64,000 nucleotides of DNA, taken from positions 248,001 through 312,000 of the forward strand of contig JACTVC010000006.1 in the NCBI GenBank assembly GCA_018417955.1, given 5' to 3'. Origin of the DNA: Laccaria trichodermophora (taxonomy: Eukaryota; Basidiomycota; Agaricomycetes; Agaricales; Hydnangiaceae). The notes under the pieces are model-generated. The model searched no databases and was not told the origin of the DNA. It saw only the letters and a list, made by a program, of their open reading frames with translations. This document shows, piece by piece, positions 11,103-23,801 of this stretch. Numbering within the stretch: position 1 is the first letter of the stretch; every line of letters starts with the position of its first letter. The position numbers were made by a program, and so were the translations under genes.

Positions 11103-13757
11103 ATGTCATCTCAAAGCTATCCAATCTCAATTCAACAAATCCAAAGGTACATCACATTCCAACCAATAACGCTTTTCAATCAGCCATGACATGCATGACT
11201 GCTGACAAGATCATCAACAGCATGTCGTCGTCCCAAGCTGAAGTTGAAGTGGAAGCAGATCTATGGGGAAACAGAAGTGCAGAGGGGCAAAGAGTCGAAG
11301 ATTGTAATTTCTTCGGATCACACAGTGCATACACCAGTCCTAGATCCCTTGGATCCGACCTGACTGGGCTCCTCTAGGCCGGTGCAAGGGCTGCAGACCC
11401 AGGCATTCTCAAAGAAATTGCCAAGGGATACCAAACCAAAGAGCCCTTTGGGGCGGCACAAGAGAGTCTGGGCTGGCTCTACTACTTGTGTTTTATGGCT
11501 GTTTCTGATGTTTCAGCACTACAAAAGGCTGTTGTTAACTTCCAGGCTGCTATTATGATGCGGATGATAAATACCCTGATCTTCCGCAGCGACAACATTC
11601 TCTGGTGGTTGCTTATAACCTTTTCTACAAAGGCACTGGAGTCTTCAACTGCCTGAACTTGTCCATTCATTGGTTACAGCTTGCTATTGATGACTGTCAT
11701 TCTGACAGCCCTGATCTTCCTATCTGGTATCAGAACCTTGCTGTGTTATACTTTGAGCACTATAAGCATGAGAAAAATATGGATGATCTAGAACAGGCTA
11801 TAAACTTTGATAGTTCTGCATTGGAAATGATCATCCTGCTTTTGTCAAGTTTTCTGAGGGCCTGGCCCAGTCCTACTGTTCCTGTTTTGATAGGCTTGGC
11901 GAGGTGGAAGATCTCAATAAAGGCATTGAGGTTCTTCAGGGAGCAGTCACAGCTTCATTGCAAGACCATCCTGATCTTCCTGAGGCTTGGAGAACTCTGA
12001 GTGTACTCTATATCAATAGATTCAGAATCAAAGGGAGTAAGGAAGATTTTGAGACTGCAATTTTACTTAGAAAATTAGCAGTTCAAGCGACTTCTCCTGG
12101 AACTATGGAGCATATCACTTACATGCAGAGTCTGGCAGCTGCTTATGGGGAGTGGTATAAATCCTTCAGTTCTTTTGAGGATCTTGAGCTCTCAATCAAG
12201 TATGCACGAGAGGCTATTCTTCAGGCTCCTACTGAGGAACCTATTATGCTGCCCTGCTTGGGGACCTAGGAGTTGCTTTGATGTACAAGTATAAGACTAG
12301 AGGAGCAGATGAAAATGTCAAACTTGCTCTTTGGTATCTGGAATTCTCAGTCAAATCTCTACCAGCTGGAGATGAGAAAATTCCACATTCTCAGAAAAAT
12401 CTAGCCCTGGCTTATCTCCAAAGATACAGGAATGAAGGAAATATTGAGGACCTAAAACAGGCTCAGGATCTTTTGAAGCAGGCACTTGGAGCTATCCAGC
12501 CCACTGACCCCCTACTGTATGAATTTCATGATTCCCTTGCTGCTGCCTACCTGCTTTACTTTGACCAATTTGGAGACACTTCACTACATATTGCTAGCAT
12601 TAGATCAGTATAAACTGGCTGTGGCTTTCATATCACCTACTAGCATGGAGCTCTCCCATTGTGAACACAATATTGCCAATTGCTATGCATCAAGATATAA
12701 AAGATTGCATGATCATGATACCTTGACCTTGCTATCCAGTACTCCATGCAGTCACTTCAGCACATGAGTACTAACCATCAAGATATTTCTACAGCAAAAA
12801 GTATTCTTTCCAGTCTTCTTCATGACAAGTTTAAACTCCAGAATGAAGTAGCTGATCTTGATTCTGCAATGAAACTCCAAAGGGAGGCTCTGGATGCTGT
12901 TGGGGAAACTAATCCTTCACAACCAAAACTGCTGCATGATCTTGCTTTTCTTCATCTTGCCTACTTTGAATATACAAAAGATATCACTCATCTTGAAGCT
13001 ACAATACCTTTGATGGAAAAGTGTCTCAAAATAGCCTATGAGACTGATCTGGATTCTCCTGTCTACACCATACACTTGCTGTTATGTTAGGCAAACTATG
13101 GATGGTTGATGGGAAAATTGATTGGATATATACCTGTATTGAGGTGTGTGCCATTGCAATCAACCATGCCAGAACAGATGAATCCATTCTGCCTATGCTA
13201 TACCACCTCATAGGCACATCATTTTCAATCCTTTGTATTCATTTACAAGATCCCAATAATGTTTCAGTTTCTCAAGAGGTCTCAACTGTTGAAGATGCAT
13301 ACTGTGCATTGTATTACTATAGAGCTTCTGTTACTTCATCCTTTGCAACACCTAAAGGATGCTTAGAGGCAGCTTTGAATTGGGCAAAATTTGCTACAAT
13401 TCTCAACCTGAATGAAACATTAATTGCATACTCTTTTGCCTTGGCTACACTGCCAAATATTTTGTGGATTGGAAACTCTTTAGGAGATTGTTACAATTCT
13501 CTAGTTAAATTGAACATTTCAGGTCTGGTTTCCTCTGCTGTAGCAGCTGCTCTAAAGTTCAATGATGTCAAACATGCTGTTGAACTTATGGAGTAGGGTT
13601 TGGCTATTACTTATTGACAAATGCTTGAACTGAGAGATGAACCTACACAATTGATAGAAAAATACCCTGAAATAGGATTGGAGCTTAAGTAGATCTCTAT
13701 GAAACTCCAAGAAATCAGTGATCCAAAAAGAACAATCAAACAAGATTGTCATTCACT

Positions 13758-14870
13758 CCCAGTGAAAACCGGCTCTGTTCTTAGCCGCAAGTATCTGCGG
13801 ATTCCCGGCAGATATCGGAGGTCGTCGGCAGAGCAGAAATGTGCTGGTAGACTGGGATTTTGTCCCTTTTGCGGATTTTTTTCCGCGAGGCTCTGCCTTT
13901 AAAGCCACCATTTTGATATAAATAGCCGAAATTTCTGCTTAAATCGGTTTCTTTCCGCCTCCACCTGCACTTTTCAGTCGTTGTCTGTAGCTGGTGAATA
14001 TTTTGTATTATTTTAGAAAATGTGCTATTTTCTGTTACTATCTGCGATTCCCAGTACTGGAGCCATCCCCAAACACATATCTATCTATACCCCCGTGCCG
14101 CTTTGCAACACAACACCGATTCAGAACGCCTCGTCCACGACCATCCGTCCCTTCAACTGACAAGACCCCCCTGGAGCGGCTGGAGATAAGAAGGGGAACA
14201 TAGAAGGAATATCGGGTATTAGTTTGTGGGCTGACCTGGGCTGAAAAAGTTACGCACCTCGGCAAATGCGACGCTTGCACTGAGCAGGATTGAGCCAAAA
14301 TAGGCGCATATATGCATGAAAAATGGTCAGAACCTGATCTAACGGGTCCAAAAAACAACTTACCGACATGTTACGGTCTGAGAACGCATAGTATGGCTGG
14401 ATTCTTTACACAAACGTGAGGATATAGCCGTTCAAACAGAAAGGCACTTACAGAGAATCAGATTCACGATTACCGCCACATTGAACTCCCTTAACGATGT
14501 GCCCTCATTGTTCTGATATGTCCACGATGGGCTTGCCGAGGGATGCGCGCAGCGCGGAGCGATATGAAAGAAGTCCTGGAGGACGGAATGGAAAGCAAAG
14601 TGGGGGAAGGAAAGAAAGAGGGGAATAGGAATCATTTGAGGGCATCTGGTATATATATAATCGCCCAGAGTCAACTTGTGAAAAAAAATGAATGAATGGA
14701 AAGAAGGAATATTGTTGTAAAGCAGGTTGGTGTCGAAAGAAGTACTCAATGTTGCGAAAAGAAGTCCACGTTCGGTTGATGCCGATAATCACATACGGGT
14801 GCGGATTCTCGCCGATTTTGTCCTCCGCCATCGAAATCTGCGGAACGGTGCAGAGCCGGTTTTCACTGGG
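13758..14870. mobile_element. 1.1-kb TIR element inside the CHAT pseudogene
   Basis: The ends are perfect 20-bp inverted repeats (cccagtgaaaaccggctctg at the left), and ATTCACT lies directly outside both (13751-13757 and 14871-14877). Removing the 1113 bp plus one 7-bp copy rejoins the host frame as ...QDCHS-LVIRQKD..., so the insertion boundaries are secure. TIRs containing CAGTG suggest hAT, but hAT duplications are normally 8 bp, so the superfamily is open. It has no transposase and is non-autonomous. Confidence 0.88.
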
Positions 14871-15722
14871 ATTCACTGGTGATCAGACAAAAAGATCTCA
14901 TTCAGAAAATCGGAACCTTGCCAGGCTTTGAGAACTTTTTCTTGCCAAAATTGTACAAAGAATTATCTAAATCAGCACAGTATGAGCCAGTGGTGCTCTT
15001 GAATGCCTTGCCTGAAAGTAGTGATGCAATTATTCTACTACCTTCTATACATGAGTCTTCTGTAAATGCTCTACCAGTTCCTTTGCCTGATGCTACTATT
15101 GCAAATCTGCAAGATTATTGTGAAAAATTAAATAAAGCTTTAGGTTTCCACAATATCTCTGCAAGAGAGATCAACAGGCCTGAGAAGGAAAGATCTGGAA
15201 GACCAAGCCATTCAAGGTCAGCTGGTTTGTCACTGAAGTATTTCAGAGATCTTCTCATCTGGTTATGAAAGGCCATTGTGAAACTGGTGTATGATGTATT
15301 GGAATCAGTAAGTAACAATTTTTTGTAATAACAAGCCTCCAACTAAATCATTGATAGAATGGCATTCATTCTGGAAGAATGTGGTGGTGCCCCTCTGGTC
15401 CATTTACATTTCTCCCCATTCATGCAGCTGCATCGAACAGCTTGTTTATTCAATCATATACCCCAACCCTTGATACATTGATTGACCAGGACTCCCAAGG
15501 CTTCTACTTCAGACACAATTTCAATGGCAGCAATTGGAATAACAGATATACCTGGAAAGCCACACTTGAAACTTCCATCTGTTACAAAAGAGCTCAACTC
15601 CATCAAGGAGGTGATACCATCAGCTAATACTCTTAGTGATGCTGAAGCCACAGTTTCCAATGTTTTGGAGACAATGGGGAATCATGAATGGTTGCATATT
15701 GCATGTCATGGGGAGCAGGATA

Positions 15723-16102
15723 CTGTGGTATTTCGACCAACTGTTCAGCTGATGTGACGTGTGATGGCCTCAAACAGAAGGGAGGGGTGTTTGAAATCAA
15801 GATGACTGTGTGACAGAGCAGCAAAGTGTTCGGCCAGTGACAGAGTTCGTTGAGAAGTTGACATGGCATCCAGCAGCAACCTTGTTGCCTCCTTTACAAC
15901 CTCTCAGATCAGTGGATGGTATAGTTTTGTAACAGGTGTATGCCACGCAGCAGAAAAAAAATGAGCTTTTGGATAAACTTTCCTTTTTAGGGTAAAATGT
16001 CACCCTCCTTGACCTCCCAAGTGACCTGTGACAAGAGCCAGAATCCGTTCAGTTCATTGTCTGATGTGACGAGTGACCGAACAGTCAGTTGAAATACCAC
16101 AG
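15723..16102. mobile_element. TA-flanked MITE inside the CHAT domain
   Basis: A 380-bp element with inverted ends of about 28 bp (CTGTGGTATTTC at the left, GAAATACCACAG at the right) and TA on both sides. It lies between the catalytic His box and Cys box of the CHAT pseudogene. Dropping it with one TA rejoins the frame (…CHGEQD-ISKPLNS…), which fixes its boundaries. There is no coding capacity. The TA target suggests a Tc1/mariner-type element. Confidence 0.88.
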
Positions 16103-16859
16103 TATTAGCAAGCCATTAAATAGCTGCCTGAACCTCTATGATGGAAACCTCAATCTTGATCAAATCCTTGCCAAAGATCTTCCAAGAGCCCAGTTCACAT
16201 TTCTTTCTGCATGTCAGACAGCCATGGGTAGTTCTGATCTACCAAATGTATCCCTTCATTTGGCAGGAGGTTTTATTGTAGCTGGATGTCAAGCTACAAT
16301 TGGGACCCTTTGGAATATGGAAGACTCAGATGGCTCAAATGTTGCAGAACTTGTTTACAAAAACATCATGGAGAAAAGGAAACTCCTTGATGTTCATGCA
16401 ACTGCAGAGGCATTGCATTTTGCAGTTCAGAGCCTGAAGGATGCTGGAGCCCCTTTTGAAAGGTGGATTCCATTCATTCATATGGGAAGTTGACATAAGT
16501 AGATTTCTCATTGATGTGCCTTCCTTTCTCTGAATGTGTCATTTTAAATGTATACAGAGTATCTCTAACCATCATCCACTCTGCATCTCTTTTCCACATC
16601 CCCTTTACATTGATCCTGCAGTTTATTCCGTTGTCATTTGTTCTCACCCTGTGTTTGTGTTCCCTTGTTCCTTCATCCTTCGTATTCTTTCAGCCTTATC
16701 AACCAAATACATCTCGTATACTTTTTGTATGTATCTAGGCTGCCTAGGCAACTGGTCATGTATTTTTTTGAGTTGTTACAAATGCATCTTGTTTTGTTGC
16801 CTTTGGGACGTGCTCTCTTCCTCCGTATCGCCGGATAAATCAGCTGTATCCATCTATTA

Positions 16860-17178
16860 CAGTGCTTTGCATTGCCGTCTGCACAACGAAATTTCGAAAC
16901 TCTGTTTGGTTTTGTATGTTTGTCACAAATTGTCACGCACTAGAACCACGTTGGGAATTTTGAATCTCTCGCACCCAACTCTCATGGCGCCATAGGTATC
17001 AGATGTGATGCGTGCGCGGATTATCATTTGGCAGGGTAGGCATCATCTCTCAGCACAAGAGTTTTCAGGCCTTGTTGGATGAAGAGGTCTGTTTCTCTCC
17101 GATTTGTGGCAGTCACAGTACAACATGTACAAACATTTTTTCCAAATTCCGTTGTGCAGACGGCAGTGCAAAGCACTG
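16860..17178. mobile_element. TA-flanked MITE
   Basis: A 319-bp element bounded by TA, with inverted ends of about 36 bp starting CAGTGCTTTGCATTGCCG. The terminal CAGTGC-TTGCA and the TGCACAACGAAATT block are shared with the 8957-9172 element, so the two are members or close relatives of one family. It lies between the end of the CHAT pseudogene and the PIN gene start, close enough to affect the PIN promoter. Confidence 0.85.
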
Positions 17179-17340
17179 TACTGTCATTCTCAACCTTCGT
17201 AAGTTTTTCTCTTTTACTTGCTCTTTTGAGTAATTACATACACGTGATTCGCCAGTGGAGGCTGACTCAGCGGCAGTACAGCCATGATTCCTCCCACAGC
17301 CCTCCTAAATACCCAACATCGACAAGAAAACCCTAACAAA

Positions 17341-18572
17341 ATGTCAGAAAAGAAGGTTGGTCGACATAGGTTAACACTAAGCGTGGAACTAACTGTTTAC
17401 AGGTCCCTAACGCTTGTAAACTAGCCATGTCTCGAGCTCTTGGCGCCGCCTTCCTAAACCACCAGGTTGAACAACTCGAGAAGACCGTTTCAAACAACGG
17501 ACCTGCCTCGGGGAACTGGAGAGACAGGCGTCAAGCCCACGAACGTATCTACTCACCTGGATCGCCGGGTGCTACTGCTGCGAAGCGCGGTCCGAATCCG
17601 GTGGCACAGAGGAATAAGGGTGGAGAGACGCCGGTCGATCGGACTACGAACATCAGTCCGACTGCGAGAAAAAGGTCTGGGGAGGAGGAAAGAAAGGATG
17701 CAGACGTTGTGGTCGTTGATGCCAGTGTTCTTGTCAATGCTCTATATCAGGTGAAGAAGTGGTGCAGGGACGGCAGGGAAGAGATCGTCATTGTTCCTCT
17801 TGAGGGTGAGTATTGCCTTTTTCTACCTTCGCCCCTCGATGATTGACCTTTCCAAGCTCTCAACACCCTCGATCTACTGAAGAAGGGGACTACCTCCCTT
17901 GCCCAACGAGCTCGTGCAGCCTCTCGCATTCTGGAAGCTCAAGTCGGAACCAACCCTCGTATCCGAGTTCAGCGAGACGATGCCTTCGTTCTATGGGATA
18001 AAATTGGATTTCAGGATGCGACAAGCAGCAGCGGCTCTCCTGAATGGGTACGAAGGACCATCTGCTGTGCCCGCTGGGAGCTCGACCACGCCGACGAGGA
18101 ATCGAAGAACGACCCTACCCGTAAATCTATCCCCCACCCCAAGGTCGTTCTTGCCGTCTTGGCTTCATCCCTCAACTTCTCGCCACAGACCGTCCCGCTC
18201 AAGCTTGCGGACGGTTCCGAATCCCCACTCACCCCTGTTCCTCTACCAGCTCCCGTTCTCCATGCCTCTCACAAGCACGAACCTCGCTCGGCGGGAGTCC
18301 TCGTCACCCAATGGGCTGCAAAGGCCGGCATTACCGTGCTTTCGATTGAGCCTACTCTCCCTGGCCGTGGCGCTGAGGACGACGATCGACCCAAGCGCCC
18401 ACATGGAAGAGGACGTAGACCATCGGCTACAGATTTTAACGGCCCAAGTGGCCAGAAGGTCGGACTTGTCGAACGCCCACCCGCCGTGATGGCCATGATG
18501 GAGATGGTGGCGCAGCCAAGCAAGGTCGTCCGCGTCCTCGCTCGTGGGGAGAAATTGGACCCTGATCCGTGA
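17341..18572 (+). CDS. PIN-domain protein
   Basis: Three exons (17341-17355, 17403-17805, 17857-18572) give 377 residues. After a basic, disordered N-terminus, a PIN nuclease fold begins at VVVVDASVLVNAL, with the first metal-binding Asp. It continues through VIVPLEALNTLDLLKKG and an Arg-rich helix to RVQRDDAFVLWDKI with further acidic residues. This pattern matches eukaryotic PIN proteins of the Smg6/Swt1/Nmd4 type, which act in RNA turnover; I cannot choose among them. The first exon is only five codons, and its donor GTTGGT is weak but keeps the frame. The TGA stop overlaps a GTGAGA motif that could be the donor of a final intron ending near 18637, adding about ten residues. The C-terminal half is Pro/Ser-rich. 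Confidence 0.8.
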
Positions 18573-21500
18573 GAGGTTCTATCAAGGTGCGCATTCTTCT
18601 CGGCGCTTAAACGTCTCTGACACCCTATTCTCCAGCCCCCCGTCAACAATTTGCAAAGACTGACTAGAGGCGATGCAACTGCTCGGGCCCCCAAGCTCGC
18701 GGTATCAGCGGCTTATCGTCGTCATCATGCCGACATTCTTCTTTTCCTCTGCAAGTCTATCGGAATCGTACCGTGTGCATGAAATTGTGTTTAAGAAGAA
18801 TGGTTACAGGTGGAGCAGACTGGATCTGGGTGGAGTGGATAACATTGGATTTTGGCGTTGTCGTGATGTTCTTGGATATTTCCCTGGCTGAATCCATTCC
18901 CACATCTTCTACCCATCCTATTCCATTTTCAATGTTTTACATATGCGCGCTTTCCCGTCTCCTTCCATGCTCTGTTATTTTCGTATGCCCTCTTATGTTC
19001 TTGATCATCAACTATCTTTCTTATGTGTCGTGTATGAAACAGGATATGATTCATTAGTATTGAATAATTACTTGGCATTATGCGCAACAGGTAGTAGCTT
19101 CTCATTATAACGACGCTAAGTGGTAAGAGTTGAGATGGAGTTGCATTTCCCAGAACATTCGAAATCGTGTAGGAGTGGTTCGTATTCAGGAATCCTTGGG
19201 GTCTATCCGCTGGGTCCGTTCTGTCGTTCTCCTGGGTTTGGTTGAGGTATGGAATATTAGACGTCAACCTCAGGTTCCTAATGCTCAGGTGCCGGTTCGA
19301 AAGCCTCCCGAACAAGAAGCTCACGAAGTTTGCTTGAGATAAAGAGGACCAGAAATTCGTGTGTTGTCCTCAAATCCAGATGTAAGCCTTTCGAAGCGGC
19401 TGACAAGAACCTATCTTGCGCTTGTTTAGAGAGATTCTGCCAATAGATTCTGGCTCCATCGGAATCTTCCTGACTAGTTATAAGAGAAGGTCATTGAGTG
19501 TGGCGTTGGGCAAGGAGGTATGAGTGGAGAAGCTACCCGGGATTACTTTGCACCGCGATTTGAGCCGATTGTAGTAATCGTTCTGTAAATCCCGACCCTT
19601 GGCTCTGCTCCAAATTTCCTGAGGAGTAGGCGGTTCCGCCTGATAAACCGTTGTGCTGCCGTCCAAGGGTGTCGTGGTTGTGATGGTCTACTATTTGAGC
19701 CAATCGTCTTGAGGTATCCTCTCAAAGCCTGAAGCGACTACTAGTACTTTCTGCGCTTTAAGGCTGTATTAATGATGTAGAAGGTTCTCAGCACCATATG
19801 CTGTTAAAATCCAGAACTGTGCCCACGTTGCCACTGGCACTCTGAAAAGGGTAGTGACTCGGATGTCGGGCGCCGGGAGCTATTATCCCTGTTATAGTGT
19901 TTTGAAAATGGGTAGATTGTTGAACCCAGTTGGGGTAGGACCCGGGTTTGGATAAGCACATGACTGGGCCTCGCAGTGCCAGGTGTAGCCGTGTAGGGTC
20001 ATAGACTGTTGAAAGACGAATTTTTACGACCGACGTCGGGCTGCCGGCGACTGCCGGTACAGCCGCATTACCTTATGGAGACTATCAGGAGAATCGTCTG
20101 AGGTTGGTCTGAGGTCTCTCGATCGTGGCACGCAGATTTCTATATGCCCTCTCGATCTTTCACCTTGCACAGGGGCCTCGTTGGTAGATACGAAAAATGA
20201 TCCTTCCACAAGAGTCGCTAAAATTTAATTTTAAATTGGGAAGAAAATGCTGAACAAATGTACGTCAATTTCTGTCAATTTTAATTGTCCCGCGGGCATC
20301 GCTACACGAGTATCACACTTTTTTTAGATTGATATAATGGCGAGTCTCTGATACAAGTAACAAAATCTTGATGCAGGTCGTATCGTCTCAATTCACATAC
20401 TCCAGACATTACAATTGCAATCCACCTACAAAGTTGAATGTTCAAACACAACGGAAACAAAAGAGGGAGGTCAGGAAGCAAATACACCTTTTTGTGTACT
20501 TGGTTTTCCGCAATCGTTGTCAAGCAGCAGCAGTGGCTTTGGGGCTGGAGGATAGGGGTTGCAAGTTCTACTCGCGCCATGACCTATTTTGTCAAATTAA
20601 TCGAGTCTTTGTAACGAGTCAGACTCATTGCGCCCACAAAAGGCATTCAGCTGATTCCGTCACACCCTAACCCACAAAGCCCCTGTATGGTATGACTAGT
20701 AATTATGTGAGAACCATTGTTGTAAAAGGCCGACGAATTTTTTTTAACAGCATTCGCCGCCGCATGACCCCCTCACGGGAACTTTCCTTAAGCAGGGGCT
20801 CAATACAAAAGCTATAAAGTACTCGGTCGCTGACGACCTACCCACCAGAAACCCTTTGAAATTATTACCTGCCCACCTCAATGGAACTCACCATCATATA
20901 TGCCTCCGCTGCTCCGTACGTTCCCTACAGTCCATCCCCATCCCTTTTAATCCTGACACCACGCCTATCTCACACCACAGATCGAAAGAAGAGTTAGAAT
21001 CAGGCACTCCGCTCAATTATTCCTCTCCGCAGTGCTGCCATTGTGGCTATAGGGGCAGTCACAGTGAGAATTGCCCGTTCAAGTGAATGGTCCTGTTCCC
21101 TGACTACCTTGTCGTTTGTGAGGTGCTCTCGCCAATAAATCGTGTCTTTGTAACATTTTTTTTGGCAGCGTCCGCCGTCCTTTCTACTTTCTCTGATTTT
21201 AACCAATCGCGTCATCTTAGTCTCCGTCTTCGCCTAGTCACCACACTGCTAATGTTCTCGAAATCACCCATTCCACAAACAACCTCTCCTACTCAACTCC
21301 TATTTACTTGTTACTTACGTGGTCGTACAAATTTCTCGCTTGCCATGCGCTGTAAATAATCGTGTTAAACGTTACTCGAGTAGACAGTACAAACTTGAAC
21401 TTAAGTGTTCACGAATCCAACACGAATCACTCAACGCAGTGTGCAAAAATAGGTGCCGAAGAAGCCGACATTAATTTGGATATGTTTGGCGCAATCGGCA

Positions 21501-21583
21501 AGTGGACGCGCAAGCAAGCATCCAATTATAAGGCTCAAGCAAACCAAAAGCAAACACAGCGCTCTCTCACTCGTACCACAACA
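18573..21583. other. gene-free stretch
   Basis: I see no coding gene. Frames are short and lack domains. Sequence between 19750 and 20350 is mixed, with short AT tracts. The last 200 bp upstream of 21584 hold the probable promoter and leader of the NAPE-PLD-like gene. An upstream in-frame ATG at 21482 could extend that protein by 34 residues. Confidence 0.5.
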
Positions 21584-23119
21584 ATGTCCGATTCTTCGAC
21601 CAACAAACTACATGTCTCCAACAACGCAAGCAAGAACCCAAATGCAGTCCAAGAGAATGCCACACCAGCTCACTGGGTAAATGCAACTGGTTGCGCATTT
21701 CAGAACCCATGGGACAGCTGGCGATCTCATACCATCTCAGATCGACTTTCTGTGCGTTTTTAGTTTTCTTTCTCGAATATTATCGCCGCTTATGAGTAAT
21801 ACTCACTTTTAGTTGGTTAGCGCGGCACGAAACTTCCCATCACATCCTAAGGATTCAGCCACTCTCTTCCCAATCCGAACGCCTACTTGGGGGCGGTCGA
21901 GCGGGGATGGGGGTAAATTCGTTGAAGATTCAGACTTCAACGAGAAGATTAAGGTTACCTGGCTTGGCCACGCTTGCTTCTTTGTCGAGTTCCCCGCCCG
22001 CTTAGGTGACAGGGGTGTTCGCATACTTTTCGACCCCGTTTTTAGCGACCGCTGTTCTCCCAGTCAGTGGATAGGTCCCAAGCGATACACACGTATGTTG
22101 TTGGTTTGATGTTGAGTTTTGTGGGTGATCTGACTTTAGCATAAATACAGCGCCCCCTTGTAAGATCAAAGATATCCCTGAAGTTGATGCTATCGTAATA
22201 TCCGTAAGATCCACAGTTATTCGAAGTGCTTGCATCTCATAAATTCTATTCCAGCACAATCACTACGACCAGTGCGTTGATGTAATTTTGCTCTGATCAA
22301 ACTGACATGATTCAAGCCTTGACACGCATACAATCCGCACCCTCCTCGCCCGCTCGCTGTCCCGCTCTCCCCATATCTTCGCACCTCTCGGAAACGGGCC
22401 GTACTTCAAGGATCTGGGCGTAGCAGCATCTCACACGCACATCATGGATTGGTGGGACTCCAAACGCGTCGAAGTCTCTGTAGCTGGGAAAGATGACCAA
22501 CCGAGCGCCGTCGACATCACCTGCACACCAGGCCAGCACTTTACTGGCCGTTCAATCTTTGACAACTTTAAGACCTTGTGGGCAAGTTGGACGATCGAAG
22601 AAGTTGTCCAGGACACGACCCCATCCTCACGTCCTCCCGTCAAGGTGTTCTTTGCTGGGGACACTGGCTACCGCGCTGTCAACGATGGAGAAGATGAGGA
22701 CCAGGTTCCGGTTTGTCCTGCATTTAAGCAGATTGGGGACCGGTTTGGTGGATTTGATTGTGCGCTGATACCTATTGGGTACGTAGAATACCATCTTTTT
22801 GGGAGTACATCGGGGCTCAATGCGTGTATTCCAGCGCATACCTCCCTCGTCAATTCATGTCCCCCATCCATTGTGCACCGCAGGATAGTGTACGGCTTTT
22901 TCAAGACATCAAGGCGAAGAGAGCTGTGGGTATGCATTGGGCGTAAGTCGTCTAGCAGTTTCGTGTCTCCAGTTTTGCTTAGTTCACCACAGGACATGGG
23001 TTTTGACGAGCGAGGACGTCCTCGAACCGCCCAAACGTCTTGCAGAAGAGTGCAAGAAGCTTGGAATTGATGATGACACATTCACGGTGTGTGATATTGG
23101 GGAAACTCTGTTCTTTTAG
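21584..23119 (+). CDS. NAPE-PLD-like metallo-beta-lactamase hydrolase
   Basis: Seven exons (21584-21751, 21813-22092, 22151-22203, 22255-22271, 22317-22778, 22835-22942, 22993-23119) join in frame to 404 residues. Features in order: NPWDSWR near residue 40; [38 protein letters not shown]; the zinc motif HNHYDHLD, split by a 17-nt exon; LGNGPYFKDLG; CTPGQHFTGR; FFAGDTGYR, whose Asp bridges the metals; ALIPIGAYLPR; and MHWATWVL with the last His. This is the motif order of N-acyl-phosphatidylethanolamine phospholipase D, which hydrolyses NAPE to N-acylethanolamine and phosphatidic acid at membranes. Length and all metal ligands look normal. The chosen ATG has a good context (acaacaATGtc); an in-frame ATG at 21482 is the alternative. 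Confidence 0.9.
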
Positions 23120-23574
23120 TTTTATTGCTTTGAGTACCCGCAGTTATGCTGTTCGGACTCCTCATACTTTTGATGTTCAGACTGTTCACATGCCTTTCTG
23201 CTGCCTCCCGATTTGATTTTGTTTTACAGATTATAAATGGGTATGCAGTAACGACAATGTAGGCTACACTATATATTAGTCTATTCCCGCTACTTTAGTA
23301 GTGGGTTTTGTAGTGCGACCTCGATTGAAAAGAAAATCACGTGCCAAAATTTCCCATTACGCTTTCACACCTTGAACAAGGCAATCGGGCAGTTGAGTGG
23401 AGTGTTTGTCAAATCCCCGGACAAATTAATCATTTTTTAACCTTTTGTGTGATTAGTTCAGGCAATTTTAATTTTGACAGTTGGTCTGGCTATTGTTCAA
23501 AGAGGGCAAACAAATGTAAAGCAATAGAGGTTGCTATGCTTCATTAGATGTGTCCACAGGATAAAATGATGTTA

Positions 23575-23801
23575 CAGCTGTTTTCATAATGATAGGCCTA
23601 ATCTCGACCAAATACAAGTACAAGCGGAATCTAAATTTGGACATGTAAGTTGTTGGATGATGACTCTATTTAGTATAACTGTAGATCTATAATGCTCGTC
23701 ATCCCTGAAATATATGCTGATTTTCGTGGACATGATTAGAATTTGAGGTCCGACTGTATCTGTAATTTTGAACTTTTCACCTATCATTATGAAAACAGCT
23801 G
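23575..23801. mobile_element. TA-flanked MITE
   Basis: A 227-bp element with perfect 22-bp inverted ends (CAGCTGTTTTCATAATGATA at the left) bounded by TA on both sides. It is non-coding. Directly outside its right TA is a sequence (23803-23835) also found at the left end of the 51991-53537 element. Confidence 0.87.

Larger units (their letters stand above)
11500..16493 (+). pseudogene. TPR-CHAT (caspase-like) protein, broken
   Basis: The left part encodes tetratricopeptide-type repeats (units resembling LPIWYQNLAVLYFEHYKHE, about every 40-50 residues). The right part encodes a CHAT peptidase domain: RMWWCPSGPFTFLPIHAA, the His box WLHIACHGEQD and the Cys box FLSACQTA. The protein ends with the family-like WIPFIHMGS and a TGA. 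The reading frame shifts near 11830, 12240, 12590, 12725, 13080 and 15480. In-frame stops follow 13590, and two DNA elements are inserted (13758-14870 and 15723-16102). A normal intron (about 15308-15357) remains before the first CHAT motif. The 5' end is unclear. CHAT domains are caspase-fold cysteine proteases, and many Agaricomycetes have large TPR-CHAT families. This copy cannot make the full protein. Confidence 0.85.
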
